Positions 9,038 to 21,272 are shown, counted from the first letter of the stretch. The stretch: DNA of 64,000 nt from Natronohydrobacter thiooxidans (GCF_001884735.1 NZ_MJAP01000034.1:620001-684000), one strand, 5' to 3'. Translations and numbers: made by a program. Notes: generated by a model from the sequence alone, not told the origin.

Positions 9038-9061
9038 GCGCCGCCCGGCGACGGGCGGCGC
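9038..9061 (-). terminator. GC hairpin after pyrE
   Basis: GCGCCGCCC at 9038-9046 pairs perfectly with GGGCGGCGC at 9053-9061 (6-nt loop), 11 bases beyond the pyrE stop on the minus strand. It lacks a T-run. Confidence 0.5.
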
Positions 9062-9072
9062 GCTGAGGTTCC

Positions 9073-9744
9073 TTACTGCCCCGCGCCCCATTCGCGTGGC
9101 GCGCGCAGAAATGCCTCGACGGCATCCAGCGTCTCGGTGTCGAAATCGCCGCCGCGCCGGGCCTCGGCCAGCACGTCCCACCAGGTGCAGAGGTAATGCA
9201 GCATCACCCCATGCTCGGCCAGACGCGGCTCGGTCTCGGGGAAGATGCCGTAATAGAAGATCACCGCCGTATGCGCACATTCCGCGCCGGTTTCGCGGAT
9301 CGCATCGACGAAGCTGAGCTTCGATCCGCCATCCGTGGTCAGGTCTTCCACCAGCAGCACGCGCTGGCCCTCGGACATCGCCCCCTCGATACGCGCATTG
9401 CGCCCATAGCCTTTGGGCTTCTTGCGCACATAGGTCATGGGCAGCGCCATGCGCTCGGCGACCAGCGCGGCGAAGGGGATGCCTGCCGTCTCGCCACCGG
9501 CGATATTGTCGAAAGCTTCGAAACCCGCATCTTCCAGTACCCGGCAGGTGAGGAAATCCATCAGGCTTGATCGGATGCGCGGGAAGCTGATCAGCTTGCG
9601 GCAATCGATATAGGTCGGTGCCTTGAGCCCGCTGGCAAAGGTAAACGGCTCGGAAGCGTTGAAATGCACGGCCTTGATGTCCAGCAGCATCCGCGCGGTC
9701 AGGCGGGCGACAGTGGCGCGGTCGGGATAGGTGGCGGGGATCAT
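9073..9744 (-). CDS. pyrE: Orotate phosphoribosyltransferase
   Basis: Transfers phosphoribose from PRPP to orotate to give OMP in pyrimidine synthesis. The 223-residue protein has the PRPP-binding signature [13 protein letters not shown] near residue 130 and the [22 protein letters not shown] segment typical of OPRTases of this clade. AAAGGACA precedes the ATG. It follows pyrC on the same strand with a 73-base gap that contains one copy of the 22-bp GAGTATTT element, in the opposite orientation to the genes. Confidence 0.95.
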   Translation of the reverse strand: MIPATYPDRATVARLTARMLLDIKAVHFNASEPFTFASGLKAPTYIDCRKLISFPRIRSSLMDFLTCRVLEDAGFEAFDNIAGGETAGIPFAALVAERMALPMTYVRKKPKGYGRNARIEGAMSEGQRVLLVEDLTTDGGSKLSFVDAIRETGAECAHTAVIFYYGIFPETEPRLAEHGVMLHYLCTWWDVLAEARRGGDFDTETLDAVEAFLRAPREWGAGQ

Positions 9745-9787
9745 GGCTGTCCTTTCGGGCGTCGGGTCTGTGAGCGGGCGGAGTATT

Positions 9788-9809
9788 GAGTATTTTTGGC
9801 AAGAAAATG
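9788..9809 (+). repeat. 22-bp intergenic element, copy 1 (pyrC/pyrE gap)
   Basis: GAGTATTT then TTG then GCAAGAAAATG. Same 22-base pattern as copies at 36810, 42993 and 57634. Here it points against the direction of the surrounding genes. A second GAGTATT begins 7 bases earlier. Confidence 0.8.
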
Positions 9810-9817
9810 CAGAAGGT

Positions 9818-10867
9818 TCAGGAGGTGGCTTCTTGTCTGACCTGCCAGTAAAGTGGGAAGCCGGGATCGAAAACCGTGACCTGCCCTGCGCCGGTCTCGA
9901 TCTTGGCGGGGTAGGTGACAGGCTCGGGGGTCTTCTCCAGCGTGATCGTCGCGCTGTTCACCGGCAGGCGGTAGAAGCCGGGACCATTGCGCGAGGCAAA
10001 CCCTTCGAGCTTGTCCAGAGCACCTGCTTCCTCGAAGATCTGGGCCAGAATGGACATGGTGTTCGTGGCCGTGAAACAGCCCGCGCAACCGCAGGCCGAT
10101 TCCTTCGCGTCATCCGCATGCGGCGCCGAATCCGTGCCAAGGAAAAACCGCGCATCGCCCGAGGTCGCGGCCTGAACCAGCGCCAGCCGATGCGCCTCGC
10201 GCTTGGCGACCGGCAGGCAGTAGTAATGCGGCTTGATCCCGCCGACCAGAATATGATTGCGGTTGATCACCAGATGATGCGTGGTGATCGTGGCGCCCAG
10301 ATCCGCGGGCTGGCTTTGCACATAGGCCACGGCCTCTGATGTGGTGATATGTTCCATCACCACCCGCAGCCCCGGTGTTTTCCTGCGGATCGGGTCCAGC
10401 ACACGGTCGATGAAGACGGCCTCACGGTCGAAGATATCCACCGCATGATCGGTGACTTCGCCATGGGTGCAAAGCGGAATGCCCGCTTCGGCCATCGCCT
10501 CCAGCACGGCGCGCACGCGGTCGAAATCGCGCACGCCAGAGGCTGAATTGGTCGTGGCCCCTGCCGGATAGAGCTTGACCGCCGTGATGATCCCCGCCTT
10601 ATGCGCGGCGACCACATCGGCCGGATCCGTGGCCTCGGTCAGATAAAGCGTCATCAGGGGCGTGAAGCCTGTGCCTGTCACCGCAAGGATACGGTCGCGA
10701 TAGGCGGCGGCCTGCGCCCCCGTCACCACGGGCGGCACAAGGTTGGGCATGATGATCGCGCGGGCGAAATGGCGCGCGCTCTCGGGCGCAATTCCGGCCA
10801 GCATCGCGCCATCGCGCAGATGCAGATGCCAGTCATCGGGGCGGGGCAGGGTCAGGCTCTGGGTCAT
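9818..10867 (-). CDS. pyrC: Dihydroorotase
   Basis: Cyclises carbamoyl-aspartate to dihydroorotate. The 349-residue length fits the class II (E. coli-type) enzyme. Zinc ligands and the carboxylated lysine are visible: WHLHLRDG near residue 13, TAVKLYPAG near residue 100, the histidines in LCTHGEV and [10 protein letters not shown], and GTDSAPH near 245. It lies directly upstream of pyrE on the same strand, so the two form a pyrimidine pair. Confidence 0.96.
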   Translation of the reverse strand: MTQSLTLPRPDDWHLHLRDGAMLAGIAPESARHFARAIIMPNLVPPVVTGAQAAAYRDRILAVTGTGFTPLMTLYLTEATDPADVVAAHKAGIITAVKLYPAGATTNSASGVRDFDRVRAVLEAMAEAGIPLCTHGEVTDHAVDIFDREAVFIDRVLDPIRRKTPGLRVVMEHITTSEAVAYVQSQPADLGATITTHHLVINRNHILVGGIKPHYYCLPVAKREAHRLALVQAATSGDARFFLGTDSAPHADDAKESACGCAGCFTATNTMSILAQIFEEAGALDKLEGFASRNGPGFYRLPVNSATITLEKTPEPVTYPAKIETGAGQVTVFDPGFPLYWQVRQEATS

Positions 10868-10915
10868 GCCCTTCCCTATACGGAAAAGTGCTGCGCTTTC
10901 CAGCCCGGAATTGCC

Positions 10916-11854
10916 CTATTCCGGCGCCTCTGCGAGGGTTTTCTCGACACGCTTCAGCCGCTTGCGCATTCCCTTGCTGTCGCGCAGCGCCAGCGCATGG
11001 CGCGCGGCAATGGCGGTCAGCGTTGGGTGATCGCTTTTGACCGCGCGCTTGACCAGCGAGCGCAGATAGTCGGGATCCCCGCGCCGCTTGCGCATCAGAT
11101 CGTGAAACCGCGCAGGCGTCAGCCGCCCGCGCATCGCCGCCTCGATCAGTGTATCCAGCACACCGAAACGGTGCAGTGCGGCGGCGGTATTCTCTGCGCC
11201 CAGCACCGGGCTGCGCAGCATGGTCACGAAGGGGCGCCGGAACAGCGTCGCATGCATCGCATCCAGATGATTGCCGGGGTCATAGACAACAAAGGCGTTG
11301 CGCGCCCCCTCCAGCATGGCCGGAGCGAAACCGAAACGCGTGCGGAAATCGAATCGCCTTTGCGTATGAAACCGCGTCTCCCACGGCGCGATTTCCGGGT
11401 CGAGCGTGGCCTGAGGCGCAATCGCCAGCACGCTCGCCCCCGGCGCCGCCAGCGAGAAAGTCGCAGCGGCATAGCCGCACATGCCCGCGCCATAGAAGAC
11501 CACGCGCTTGAAGCTCTCGAAGAACCCCGCATCGATCTGGCTGTCGAAGAAATCGAGGACTTCGGCATCCCGATACCAGCGCGGCGCGCGCGCAAGCAAC
11601 ATCAGCGCGCTCCAGCCATGACGATCGGCGATCTGCAGGCCCAGCGGCCGATGACCGGGCTGCATGGCGCGGATCTCGGGCAGGGATTCGAATGTCACCA
11701 GCAGCGTGTCATTGCCCTCGATGAAGCAGCCGAAATGATGCACCCCCAGCGGCATGAAGGCGCCGCGCTCATCCGCGATCTCGTCCAGACGTGCCAGCCA
11801 TTCGGGATCGGTTCGGGCTGTGGCGAGATTGATCTCATCGGCGGTTTCGAGCAT
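10916..11854 (-). CDS. Uncharacterised protein with a degenerate alpha/beta-hydrolase-like core
   Basis: A 312-residue protein. Relatives in Rhodobacterales are often labelled 'phosphoadenosine phosphosulfate reductase', but I see no PAPS-reductase motifs. The centre reads VVFYGAGMCGYAAATFSLAAPGA followed by VLAIAPQATLDP, which matches the nucleophile-elbow region of small alpha/beta-hydrolases (YGxSMGGYAA ... PQ) with the serine replaced by glycine. The C-terminus is basic and helical. The ATG at 11854 was chosen because GGAAAG lies 5 bases upstream. Function unknown; possibly a non-catalytic hydrolase fold. Confidence 0.65.
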   Translation of the reverse strand: MLETADEINLATARTDPEWLARLDEIADERGAFMPLGVHHFGCFIEGNDTLLVTFESLPEIRAMQPGHRPLGLQIADRHGWSALMLLARAPRWYRDAEVLDFFDSQIDAGFFESFKRVVFYGAGMCGYAAATFSLAAPGASVLAIAPQATLDPEIAPWETRFHTQRRFDFRTRFGFAPAMLEGARNAFVVYDPGNHLDAMHATLFRRPFVTMLRSPVLGAENTAAALHRFGVLDTLIEAAMRGRLTPARFHDLMRKRRGDPDYLRSLVKRAVKSDHPTLTAIAARHALALRDSKGMRKRLKRVEKTLAEAPE

Positions 11855-11916
11855 GGGTCTTTCCGGATGGCTGGCGTCAGTCTCGGCGCGTGAGAAAGAT
11901 GTCCGCAATATAGAGG

Positions 11917-11931
11917 TTAACTCTGCATTAG
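11917..11931. promoter_or_regulatory. Possible CtrA box
   Basis: TTAA-CTCTGCA-TTAG matches the CtrA consensus TTAA-N7-TTAA at 7 of 8 positions and lies 63 bases upstream of the gene that starts at 11854. A few such near-matches are expected by chance in 64 kb, so this is weak alone. Confidence 0.25.
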
Positions 11932-12076
11932 CCTACGCATCCCTGTGGTTTTCACAAGAATAGGTCGGGCCGGATTGCTCTGGCAGAGCGCAAAAGCGCT
12001 CCGCATGCGGCAGCAGCGTTTCGAGAAAGCACTTAATGCGCGCGACCCGCACAGATTGCTGCCTTGCGAGAAAAAA

Positions 12077-12910
12077 TCAGCCCGCGATCGCCCGCGCCAG
12101 CCTGCACCACGCCTCAAGCCCGATCTCCTCGGCCCGCGCGGTGGGGGCGATGCCGCTTTGCTCCAGCAGCGCCTCGATCTGCGGATGCTGCCCTTTCAGC
12201 GAGGCGCGCAGCATCTTGCGCCGCTGGTTGAACCCGGCGGCGACCAGCCGTTCCAGCACGCGTGCATCGGCCGGATAGCGCGGTTCTTGCAGCCGCGTGA
12301 TATGCACCACGCTGGAGCTGACCTTGGGCGGCGGCGTGAATGCCTCGGGCGGCAGATGCAGCGCGATCTTTGCATCCGCCCGCCATTGCACCATCAGCGC
12401 GAGCCGCCCGTAAGCTTTCGATCCCGGTTTCGCCACGATCCGCTCGGCCACCTCGCGCTGGAACATCAGCGTCAGGCTGTCCCAATAGGGCGGCCACTGA
12501 TCAGGCGTCATCCAGCGGATCAGAAGTTCCGTGCCGACATTATAGGGCAGATTCGAGACGATCTTGATCGGCGGGGTCAGATGGGCAAGCGCATCCACCG
12601 CCAGCGCATCGCCCTCGATCACCTCCAGCCGCCCCGGATAGGCCGCTGCGATCTCGGCCAGCGCAGGCAGGCAGCGCGCATCCTTCTCGATGGCCAGCAC
12701 CCGCCGCGCGCCCTCGGCCAGCAGCCCGCGTGTCAGCCCGCCCGGACCGGGGCCGACTTCCAGCACATCCGTGCCCGAGAGATCCCCCGCGACCCGCGCA
12801 ATTCGCGCCGTCAGGTTCAGATCCAGCAGGAAATTCTGCCCGAAACTCTTTTTCGCGCGCAGATCATGGGCGCGGATTACCTCGCGCAAAGGGGGCAAAT
12901 TGTCGATCAT
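12077..12910 (-). CDS. rsmA: 16S rRNA (adenine1518/1519-N6) dimethyltransferase RsmA
   Basis: Dimethylates two adjacent adenines near the 3' end of 16S rRNA during 30S maturation (KsgA family). The 277-residue protein shows [11 protein letters not shown] near residue 20, the SAM-binding loop [10 protein letters not shown] near 52, and the NLPYNVGT catalytic motif near 120. It overlaps the end of pdxA by 4 bases (ATGA), the common proteobacterial pdxA-rsmA arrangement. Confidence 0.96.
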   Translation of the reverse strand: MIDNLPPLREVIRAHDLRAKKSFGQNFLLDLNLTARIARVAGDLSGTDVLEVGPGPGGLTRGLLAEGARRVLAIEKDARCLPALAEIAAAYPGRLEVIEGDALAVDALAHLTPPIKIVSNLPYNVGTELLIRWMTPDQWPPYWDSLTLMFQREVAERIVAKPGSKAYGRLALMVQWRADAKIALHLPPEAFTPPPKVSSSVVHITRLQEPRYPADARVLERLVAAGFNQRRKMLRASLKGQHPQIEALLEQSGIAPTARAEEIGLEAWCRLARAIAG

Positions 12911-13875
12911 CTGCGCGCGATAGCCATGTCCTGCGCCATGTTCAAGGCCGCGATCAGGGAGGTCGCATCCGCCAGCCCCTTGCCCGCAATTCCGTAAGCC
13001 GTGCCATGATCGGGCGAGGTGCGGATGAAGGGCAGGCCCAGCGTCACATTCACCCCGCCTGCGAAATCAATCGTCTTGATCGGGATCAGCGCCTGATCGT
13101 GATACATGCAGATGGCAACATCATATCGGGCGCGCGCACCGGCATGAAACATGGTATCCGCGGGCAGGGGGCCGTCAATCGCCCAGCCCTCAGCGCGCAG
13201 CCGCTCCAGAACCGGGGTGATCACCTCGATCTCCTCGCGCCCCATCACGCCCGCCTCGCCCGCATGCGGGTTCAGCCCGGCGACGGCAATCCGTGGCGCG
13301 GCAATCCCGAAATCCCGCATCAGCCCCGCCCGCGTGATCCGCAGGCATTGCTCCAGACCCCCGGCGGTCAGCGCGCGCGGCACCTGCGCCAGCGGAATAT
13401 GGATCGTCGCGGGCACCACCCGCAGCCCCTCGCAGGCCAGCATCATCACCACCGGCACGCCGCCTGCCAGATCGGCCAGAAATTCGGTATGGCCCGGAAA
13501 GCCGAATCCCGCGCCCGATTTCAGCGCCGCCTTGTTGATGGGGCAGGTCACAACACCCGACGCCGCCCCCGCCTGCACCAGCCCCACGGCGCGCGCGATC
13601 ACCTCGACAACCGCCCCGGCATTGGCCGGATCGGGCTGGCCCGCGATGGCGGCTGCGGGAAAGTCATGCCTGAGTACGGGCAGGACCGCGCCCGGAACAT
13701 CTGCGGCGTCGCTGACAGACGTGATTTCAACCCATTCGGCCCCATCCGGCAGATGCGCCGGATCGCCGAGCCAGACAAAGCGGGGCGCGCCGGCCAAACA
13801 GGCTTTGACGGCGATTTCCGGGCCGATCCCGGAAGGGTCGCCACTGCTCATCACCAGAATATTCTGTGCGGTCAT
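12907..13875 (-). CDS. pdxA: 4-hydroxythreonine-4-phosphate dehydrogenase
   Basis: Oxidises 4-phosphohydroxy-L-threonine in the DXP-dependent pyridoxal phosphate pathway. The 322-residue protein opens with [12 protein letters not shown] and carries the metal-binding histidines in [18 protein letters not shown] and [12 protein letters not shown], plus the C-terminal SPDHGTAY. It is the first gene of the pdxA-rsmA pair on the minus strand. Confidence 0.96.
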   Translation of the reverse strand: MTAQNILVMSSGDPSGIGPEIAVKACLAGAPRFVWLGDPAHLPDGAEWVEITSVSDAADVPGAVLPVLRHDFPAAAIAGQPDPANAGAVVEVIARAVGLVQAGAASGVVTCPINKAALKSGAGFGFPGHTEFLADLAGGVPVVMMLACEGLRVVPATIHIPLAQVPRALTAGGLEQCLRITRAGLMRDFGIAAPRIAVAGLNPHAGEAGVMGREEIEVITPVLERLRAEGWAIDGPLPADTMFHAGARARYDVAICMYHDQALIPIKTIDFAGGVNVTLGLPFIRTSPDHGTAYGIAGKGLADATSLIAALNMAQDMAIARR

Positions 13876-13898
13876 GCCGTCTCCTGTTCCGGGTTGGC

Positions 13899-14399
13899 TC
13901 AGTACAGAATCCGCATCAGCTGCGGCATGATAATCTGCATGTTTTCCTGCATTACCATGATCGTCTGCGGCATCTGTGCCTCGACCACCTGCGGCAGTTT
14001 CTGCATGACTGACCGGCCCAACTCGGTGCGGTAGAATTCATTGAGCGCTTCAAGCTCGCTCAGAGAGAAGAGATCTGCCATAAGCTCATCCTGGGAACGC
14101 AGCATATCGATCATCGGCTCTGACATGACTTCGAGATAGAGCGCTTCGACCTGCGCTTCCTGTTCAGGAGTTACCTGCTGGCCACCGCTACGCACCTGAT
14201 CGAGCACCGGGCGATACATCGCGCGCATCATCGCGGGCACGTCCAGATCCTCCAGCGTGACCGCAACATAGGCGCGCGCAACGGCCAGTCGCGCCTCGCG
14301 CTCAGGGTCGGCCTGCGCGGTGAGGGGGAAGAGCAGCAACATATACCCAGCCAGCGCGGCAAGCAGTCGGGTCGGCGATTTCGGGGCAGGGGCAGACAT
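13899..14399 (-). CDS. DUF2059 family secreted protein
   Basis: A small exported protein of about 166 residues with a signal peptide (RLLAALAGYMLLLFPLTAQA) followed by a DUF2059 domain: helical, with MSEPMIDMLRSQDEL then the hallmark LSELEALNEFYRTELGRSVMQKLP. Function of the family is unknown. Three in-frame ATGs occur at 14414, 14405 and 14399. I prefer 14399 because AAAAGGA sits 5 bases before it. The gene ends 23 bases before pdxA on the same strand and may be the first member of that operon. Confidence 0.8.
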   Translation of the reverse strand: MSAPAPKSPTRLLAALAGYMLLLFPLTAQADPEREARLAVARAYVAVTLEDLDVPAMMRAMYRPVLDQVRSGGQQVTPEQEAQVEALYLEVMSEPMIDMLRSQDELMADLFSLSELEALNEFYRTELGRSVMQKLPQVVEAQMPQTIMVMQENMQIIMPQLMRILY

Positions 14400-14408
14400 G
14401 GGCATCCT

Positions 14409-14442
14409 TTTCATGATCTCGGGCCTTTCATGATCTCGGGCA
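14409..14442. repeat. Tandem duplication at the DUF2059 start
   Basis: TTTCATGATCTCGGGC occurs twice, about 18 bases apart, at 14409-14424 and 14427-14442. It duplicates the ATGAAA/AAGG translation-start segment on the minus strand and probably arose by slippage. Confidence 0.6.
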
Positions 14443-14521
14443 TTCCAGCAATGCCCCGCTGTCAGCCTGGCGCCAGCGCATTTACCGGCAAAGGCTTTTG
14501 CGGCTCCGCGTCCCGTCCAGG

Positions 14522-15661
14522 CTAGCGCCCTTTCCAGATCCAGCCGCCGCCAAAGACGCGGCTGCCCTCTGGCGCATAAAACACGCAGGCCTGTCCCGGA
14601 CTGACCCCTTCCTCGGGGGTCAGCAATTCGACCTCGGCTTCGGTCTCGGACAAGGGCCGGACCAGCGCCGGGGCCGGCGGGCGGGTCGAGCGCAGCTTGA
14701 CCGACAATTCCCATTCCGGGCGCCCGGTGAAGGGTTCATCCCCCAGCCAGTTGATCTCGCGCACCGGCACAGTGCGCGTGGCCAGCGCCGCTTTCGGCCC
14801 GACGATCACTCGGCGCGTTTCCGGGTCCAGCCGCACGACATACAAGGGCTCTGACAGCCCCCCGATCCCCAGGCCCCGGCGCTGGCCGATCGTGTAATGG
14901 ATGATGCCCTCATGCGCGCCCAGAACGCGGCCAGCCATATCAACAATCTCGCCCGGATCCGCAGCACCGGGGCGCAGCTTCTCGATCACGCGGGCATAGT
15001 CGCCATCGGGCACGAAACAGATATCCTGACTGTCGGGCTTGTCGGCCACGCTCAGGCCATGCTGCGCCGCCAGCGCCCGTGTCTCGGCCTTGGTGGCCAG
15101 ATGACCGAGCGGGAAGCGCAGGAAGTCCAGTTGCTCGCGCGTCGTCGAGAACAGGAAATAGCTCTGGTCGCGCACCGGATCCGCCGCGCGGTGCAATTCG
15201 GCCCCGGCAGGACCGACCTTGCGCTGGATATAATGCCCGGTCGCCATGCAATCCGCGCCCAGATCGCGTGCGGTTTCCAAGAGGTCGCGAAATTTCACCC
15301 GCTCGTTGCAGCGGATACAGGGCACAGGGGTCGCGCCCGCCAGATAGGCATCGGCGAATTCGTCGATCACCGACTCGCGGAAATGCGATTCATAATCCAG
15401 CACATAATGCGGGAAACCCATCTCTTCGGCCACGCGGCGCGCATCGTGGATATCGCGGCCCGCGCAGCAGGCGCCTTTCTTCGCCAGCGCCGCGCCATGA
15501 TCATAAAGCTGCAGCGTCACCCCCACCACATCATAGCCTTCGCGCGCCAGTTCCGCAGCGACCACCGAACTGTCCACGCCGCCCGACATGGCCACGACGA
15601 CCCGCGTTTCGGCAGGCGGCTTGGCGATCCCAAGCGAATTGAGGGGGGTATCATAGGGCAT
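14522..15661 (-). CDS. mnmA: tRNA-specific 2-thiouridylase MnmA
   Basis: Thiolates U34 of Lys, Glu and Gln tRNAs. The 379-residue protein has the PP-loop [13 protein letters not shown] near residue 20, the two catalytic cysteines in [14 protein letters not shown] and GQACVFY, and the conserved [13 protein letters not shown]. The ATG at 15661 was preferred to the in-frame upstream start at 15715 because GGAAAG lies before it and the homologous part starts there. It is divergent from sciP across a 144-base gap. Confidence 0.95.
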   Translation of the reverse strand: MPYDTPLNSLGIAKPPAETRVVVAMSGGVDSSVVAAELAREGYDVVGVTLQLYDHGAALAKKGACCAGRDIHDARRVAEEMGFPHYVLDYESHFRESVIDEFADAYLAGATPVPCIRCNERVKFRDLLETARDLGADCMATGHYIQRKVGPAGAELHRAADPVRDQSYFLFSTTREQLDFLRFPLGHLATKAETRALAAQHGLSVADKPDSQDICFVPDGDYARVIEKLRPGAADPGEIVDMAGRVLGAHEGIIHYTIGQRRGLGIGGLSEPLYVVRLDPETRRVIVGPKAALATRTVPVREINWLGDEPFTGRPEWELSVKLRSTRPPAPALVRPLSETEAEVELLTPEEGVSPGQACVFYAPEGSRVFGGGWIWKGR

Positions 15662-15805
15662 TGCGCAGGCTTTCCGTGAATTCCGAAGAAATATAGGAAA
15701 ATGCAATCTATTCACAAGGGCTGATCAAGGCCACGGTCAACCCCGAATTAATACCCTCGCGCGATCCTGCCCGCATCCTGGGATGGGTGAAGGAGGAAGA
15801 ATGCG

Positions 15806-16084
15806 ATGTATATCAAACGTGTGGATGGCCCTCGGGCCGTAACACTGGCGGATGGGACCGTGCTGACACTCGCCGATCTGCCGCCCAAGGACACGCGACG
15901 CTGGGTCGCCAGCCGCAAGGCGCTGGTCATCCGCGCTGTCGAAGCCGGGCTTTTATCACGAAAAGCCGCGCTGGAACGCTACGCGCTGTCGGATGAAGAG
16001 TTCGATCTGTGGCACAAGGCGGTCACAGAACATGGGGTCGATGCACTCAAGGTAACATCCTTGCAGAAATACAGACAACTTTAG
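15806..16084 (+). CDS. sciP: CtrA inhibitor SciP (DUF1153)
   Basis: Small helix-turn-helix protein known in Caulobacter to bind CtrA-activated promoters and block CtrA. The 92-residue product has the DUF1153 signature WVASRKALVIRAVEAGLLSRKAALERYALSDEEF in its middle, an HTH with the basic RK.A pattern. GAAGGAGGAAGA is an excellent ribosome binding site. It lies 87 bases upstream of ctrA on the same strand, so regulator and target protein sit side by side. Confidence 0.92.
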   Translation: MYIKRVDGPRAVTLADGTVLTLADLPPKDTRRWVASRKALVIRAVEAGLLSRKAALERYALSDEEFDLWHKAVTEHGVDALKVTSLQKYRQL

Positions 16085-16101
16085 ATTGTTTTTTTCTCTG
16101 A

Positions 16102-16126
16102 TTAATGCACGGTAACGAGGAGTTAA
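16102..16126 (+). promoter_or_regulatory. CtrA-like boxes in the ctrA promoter region
   Basis: Two overlapping near-matches to TTAA-N7-TTAA: TTAA-N7-TAAC at 16102-16116 and GTAA-CGAGGAG-TTAA at 16112-16126 (one mismatch). A further GTTAAC lies at 16146-16151. They fall in the 87-base sciP-ctrA gap and suggest autoregulation of ctrA. Confidence 0.5.
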
Positions 16127-16171
16127 CTTTTCTACATGAAACTGCGTTAACGGCGATAAAGGAGAAGCTGG

Positions 16172-16888
16172 ATGCGTGTCTTGCTTGTTGAAGATGATCC
16201 GAACACGTCCCGAAGCATCGAACTGATGCTAACCCATTCAAACTTCAATGTCTATTGCACCGATATGGGTGAGGATGCGATCGAACTCAGCAAGCTTTAC
16301 GACTATGATCTGATTCTGCTTGACCTTAATCTGCCGGATATGGCGGGGCTGGATGTGCTGCGCCAGATCCGGATGGCGCGTGTTGACACACCGATTCTGA
16401 TCCTGACCGGCGAATCAGACACGGACACCAAGCTGCGCGGTTTCGGCCACGGGGCGGATGACTATCTGACCAAGCCCTTTCACCGCGATGAACTGGTGGC
16501 ACGCATCCATGCCATCATCCGCCGCAGCCAGGGCCATTCCCAATCCGTCATCCGCACGGGCTGCATCGCGGTCAATCTCGATGCCAAATCGGTCGAGGTG
16601 GATGGCCAGACCGTGCATCTGACCGGCAAGGAATATCAGATGCTCGAACTCCTGAGCCTGCGCAAGGGCACGACCCTGACCAAGGAGATGTTCCTCAACC
16701 ATCTCTATGGCGGCATGGATGAGCCGGAACTGAAGATCATCGATGTGTTCATCTGCAAGCTGCGCAAGAAACTGGCCGAAGCAACCGGGGGCGAGAATTA
16801 TATCGATACGGTCTGGGGGCGCGGCTATGTGCTGCGCGACCCTGTGCTTGCTCAGGGCAGCATCCCGAGAAGCGCGCTTTCCGCCTGA
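16172..16888 (+). CDS. ctrA: Cell-cycle response regulator CtrA
   Basis: OmpR-type master transcription factor of alphaproteobacteria. In Rhodobacterales it controls motility and gene transfer agent genes rather than being essential. The receiver domain begins [20 protein letters not shown], has the phosphoacceptor Asp51 in [10 protein letters not shown] and the [17 protein letters not shown] switch residues. The C-terminal winged helix contains [32 protein letters not shown] and the recognition helix [14 protein letters not shown]. Length of 238 residues is standard. AAAGGAGAA precedes the ATG. Confidence 0.97.
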   Translation: MRVLLVEDDPNTSRSIELMLTHSNFNVYCTDMGEDAIELSKLYDYDLILLDLNLPDMAGLDVLRQIRMARVDTPILILTGESDTDTKLRGFGHGADDYLTKPFHRDELVARIHAIIRRSQGHSQSVIRTGCIAVNLDAKSVEVDGQTVHLTGKEYQMLELLSLRKGTTLTKEMFLNHLYGGMDEPELKIIDVFICKLRKKLAEATGGENYIDTVWGRGYVLRDPVLAQGSIPRSALSA

Positions 16889-16946
16889 CCGCGTAATGTC
16901 TTTGCACTGGACCTGTGGCACGCGCGCACCTATCACTTGGGCCTGA

Positions 16947-19115
<2,169 letters not shown>

Positions 19116-19116
19116 C

Positions 19117-21207
19117 ATGGCCAGCCGCCCCGAAATCCTGTTCCCGCTTTTCGCGGGGCTGGAGACACTGGACGGGGTTGGCCCGAAAACAGCGAAGAAT
19201 TTCAATTCCTTGCAGATCGAAACCCCGCGCGATCTGCTGTTTCACCTGCCGCTGAACCTGATCGACCGCTCCCGCCGCCCCTCGATCCGGGGGTTGGATT
19301 TCCCCGCCATCGCCACGGTCGAGGTGACCATCGGCGCGCATCAGCCGCCGCGCATGCGCGGGCGTCCCTACCGTGTGCAGGTGCGCGACGAATTGACGGA
19401 GTTTCAGCTGGTATTCTTCCATGCGCGCGGCGATTACCTGCAGAAACTGCTGCCGACCGGGGCGCGGCGGCTGGTCTCGGGCAAGGTCGAATTGTTCGAC
19501 GGGATCGCGCAGATGCCCCATCCCGACCATATCCTGCGCCCCGAGGAGGCCGCCGAGCTGCCGCGCACTGAGGCCGTCTATGGCCTGAGCGCCGGTGTCA
19601 GTGCGAAACTGATGGCCAAGGCCATCGGCGGCGCGATCACCCGCGCGCCCGCGCTTGCGGAATGGATCGACCCTGGTTTGATGGCCCGCGAAGGCTGGCC
19701 CGACTGGCGCGCCGCCATCACACAGGCCCATGCCCCTGAAACCCTTGGCGATCTGGCGGCGACGGCTCCGGCGCGCGCGCGTCTGGCCTATGACGAACTC
19801 TTGGCGCATCAACTGACCCTTGCGCTGGCCCGCGCGCGGGCGCGGCGCAAACCGGGGCGCGAAAGCTGTGGCACGGGCGTCCTGCAGGCCCGTGTTCTGG
19901 CGGCGCTCGATTACAGCCCGACCGCTGCCCAGACCCGCGCCATCGCGGAAATCGCCGGGGATATGGCCAGCCCCCGGCGCATGAACCGGCTGTTGCAGGG
20001 CGATGTCGGCGCGGGCAAGACGCTGGTTGCGCTGATGGCGCTGCTGATCGCGGTCGAGGCAGGCGGGCAGGGCGTGATGATGGCACCTACCGAAATCCTT
20101 GCCCGCCAGCATCTTGAAAGCCTGAGCCCACTGGCGCGGGCTGCGGGCGTGGAAATCGCCTTGCTGACCGGGCGCGACAAAGGGGTCGAGCGCGCCGAGA
20201 AACTGGCCGCGCTGGCCGAGGGGCGCATTCAGATCGTACTGGGTACTCATGCGGTGTTCCAGAAGGGCGTCGAATTTCATGACCTGCGGCTTGCCGTGAT
20301 CGACGAGCAACACCGTTTCGGCGTGGCGCAACGGGCCGCACTCGCCGAAAAGGGTGCGGGCGTCGATATGCTGGTCATGACCGCAACCCCCATCCCGCGT
20401 TCGCTTGCGCTTGCGCAATACGGGGATATGGATGTGTCGGTTCTGGATGAAAAACCCCCCGGTCGGCAGCCGGTGCAGACCGCGCTTGTCTCGACCGCGC
20501 GGCTGACGGAAGTGATCGATCATCTGCGCCGCGCCATTGCCGAGGGGCGTCAGGCCTATTGGGTCTGCCCGCTGGTCGAGGAATCCGAAGCCAGCCCCCT
20601 GACCGCTGCACAGGCGCGTTTTGATCATCTGCGCGCCGCTCTGGGCGAGGGCGTGGTGGGGCTGGTGCATGGCCAGCTACCGCCCGCCGAGAAAGACGCC
20701 GCCATGGCGCGGTTCATCGCGGGCGAGACCAAGCTGCTGGTCGCCACCACGGTCATTGAGGTGGGCGTGAATGTTCCCAATGCCTCGATCATGGTGATCG
20801 AGCGCGCCGAGAGTTTCGGGCTGGCCCAGCTTCACCAGTTGCGCGGGCGCGTCGGGCGCGGGGCGGCGGCCTCGACCTGCCTGCTGGTCTATGAACCGCC
20901 CTTGGGCGAAACGGCGGCCCGCCGCCTGAAACTTTTGCGCGATACCGAGGACGGCTTCCGCATCGCCGAAGAGGATATGGCCATTCGTGGCGCGGGCGAT
21001 CTGATCGGCACCGCGCAATCCGGGCTGCCCCGGTTCCGCGTCGCCGATCTGGAACGCCAGGCCGGGCTGATGGCGGTCGCGCAATCGGATGCGCGCAAAT
21101 TGCTGGCAGATGACCCCGATCTGACCAGCACGCGCGGGCAGGCGGCGCGGGTGCTTTTGTGGCTGATGGAACAGGACAAGGCGATTCGCTACCTCTCGGT
21201 CGGGTAA
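19117..21207 (+). CDS. recG: ATP-dependent DNA helicase RecG
   Basis: Reverses stalled replication forks and processes branched DNA. The 696-residue protein has the N-terminal wedge/OB domain, Walker A GDVGAGKTLVALMAL near residue 291, the DEQHRFGV Walker B, TATPIPRSLA, and motif VI QLRGRVGRG. It starts one base after the ligA stop, implying co-translation. With ligA upstream and an SOS-box-controlled peptide downstream, this is a DNA-maintenance stretch. Confidence 0.96.
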   Translation: MASRPEILFPLFAGLETLDGVGPKTAKNFNSLQIETPRDLLFHLPLNLIDRSRRPSIRGLDFPAIATVEVTIGAHQPPRMRGRPYRVQVRDELTEFQLVFFHARGDYLQKLLPTGARRLVSGKVELFDGIAQMPHPDHILRPEEAAELPRTEAVYGLSAGVSAKLMAKAIGGAITRAPALAEWIDPGLMAREGWPDWRAAITQAHAPETLGDLAATAPARARLAYDELLAHQLTLALARARARRKPGRESCGTGVLQARVLAALDYSPTAAQTRAIAEIAGDMASPRRMNRLLQGDVGAGKTLVALMALLIAVEAGGQGVMMAPTEILARQHLESLSPLARAAGVEIALLTGRDKGVERAEKLAALAEGRIQIVLGTHAVFQKGVEFHDLRLAVIDEQHRFGVAQRAALAEKGAGVDMLVMTATPIPRSLALAQYGDMDVSVLDEKPPGRQPVQTALVSTARLTEVIDHLRRAIAEGRQAYWVCPLVEESEASPLTAAQARFDHLRAALGEGVVGLVHGQLPPAEKDAAMARFIAGETKLLVATTVIEVGVNVPNASIMVIERAESFGLAQLHQLRGRVGRGAAASTCLLVYEPPLGETAARRLKLLRDTEDGFRIAEEDMAIRGAGDLIGTAQSGLPRFRVADLERQAGLMAVAQSDARKLLADDPDLTSTRGQAARVLLWLMEQDKAIRYLSVG

Positions 21208-21230
21208 GGTTTCGACATTATGCATCACAT

Positions 21231-21272
21231 GTTCTTAAAAAGTTCTTGATCGAATCGAGAACATATGAGAAC
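21231..21272 (+). promoter_or_regulatory. LexA (SOS) box cluster
   Basis: GTTC-TTAAAAA-GTTC at 21231-21245 is an exact match to the alphaproteobacterial LexA operator GTTC-N7-GTTC. Two GAAC half-sites follow at 21259-21262 and 21269-21272, making the whole block quasi-palindromic. It lies 58-72 bases before the 33-residue peptide gene at 21303 and just after recG. Confidence 0.75.

Noticed and set aside
12070..12076. Terminator after rsmA
   Set aside because: There is a T-run on the minus strand next to the stop, but the GC-rich sequence before it (GCGATCGC) has no room for a loop, so no proper hairpin forms.
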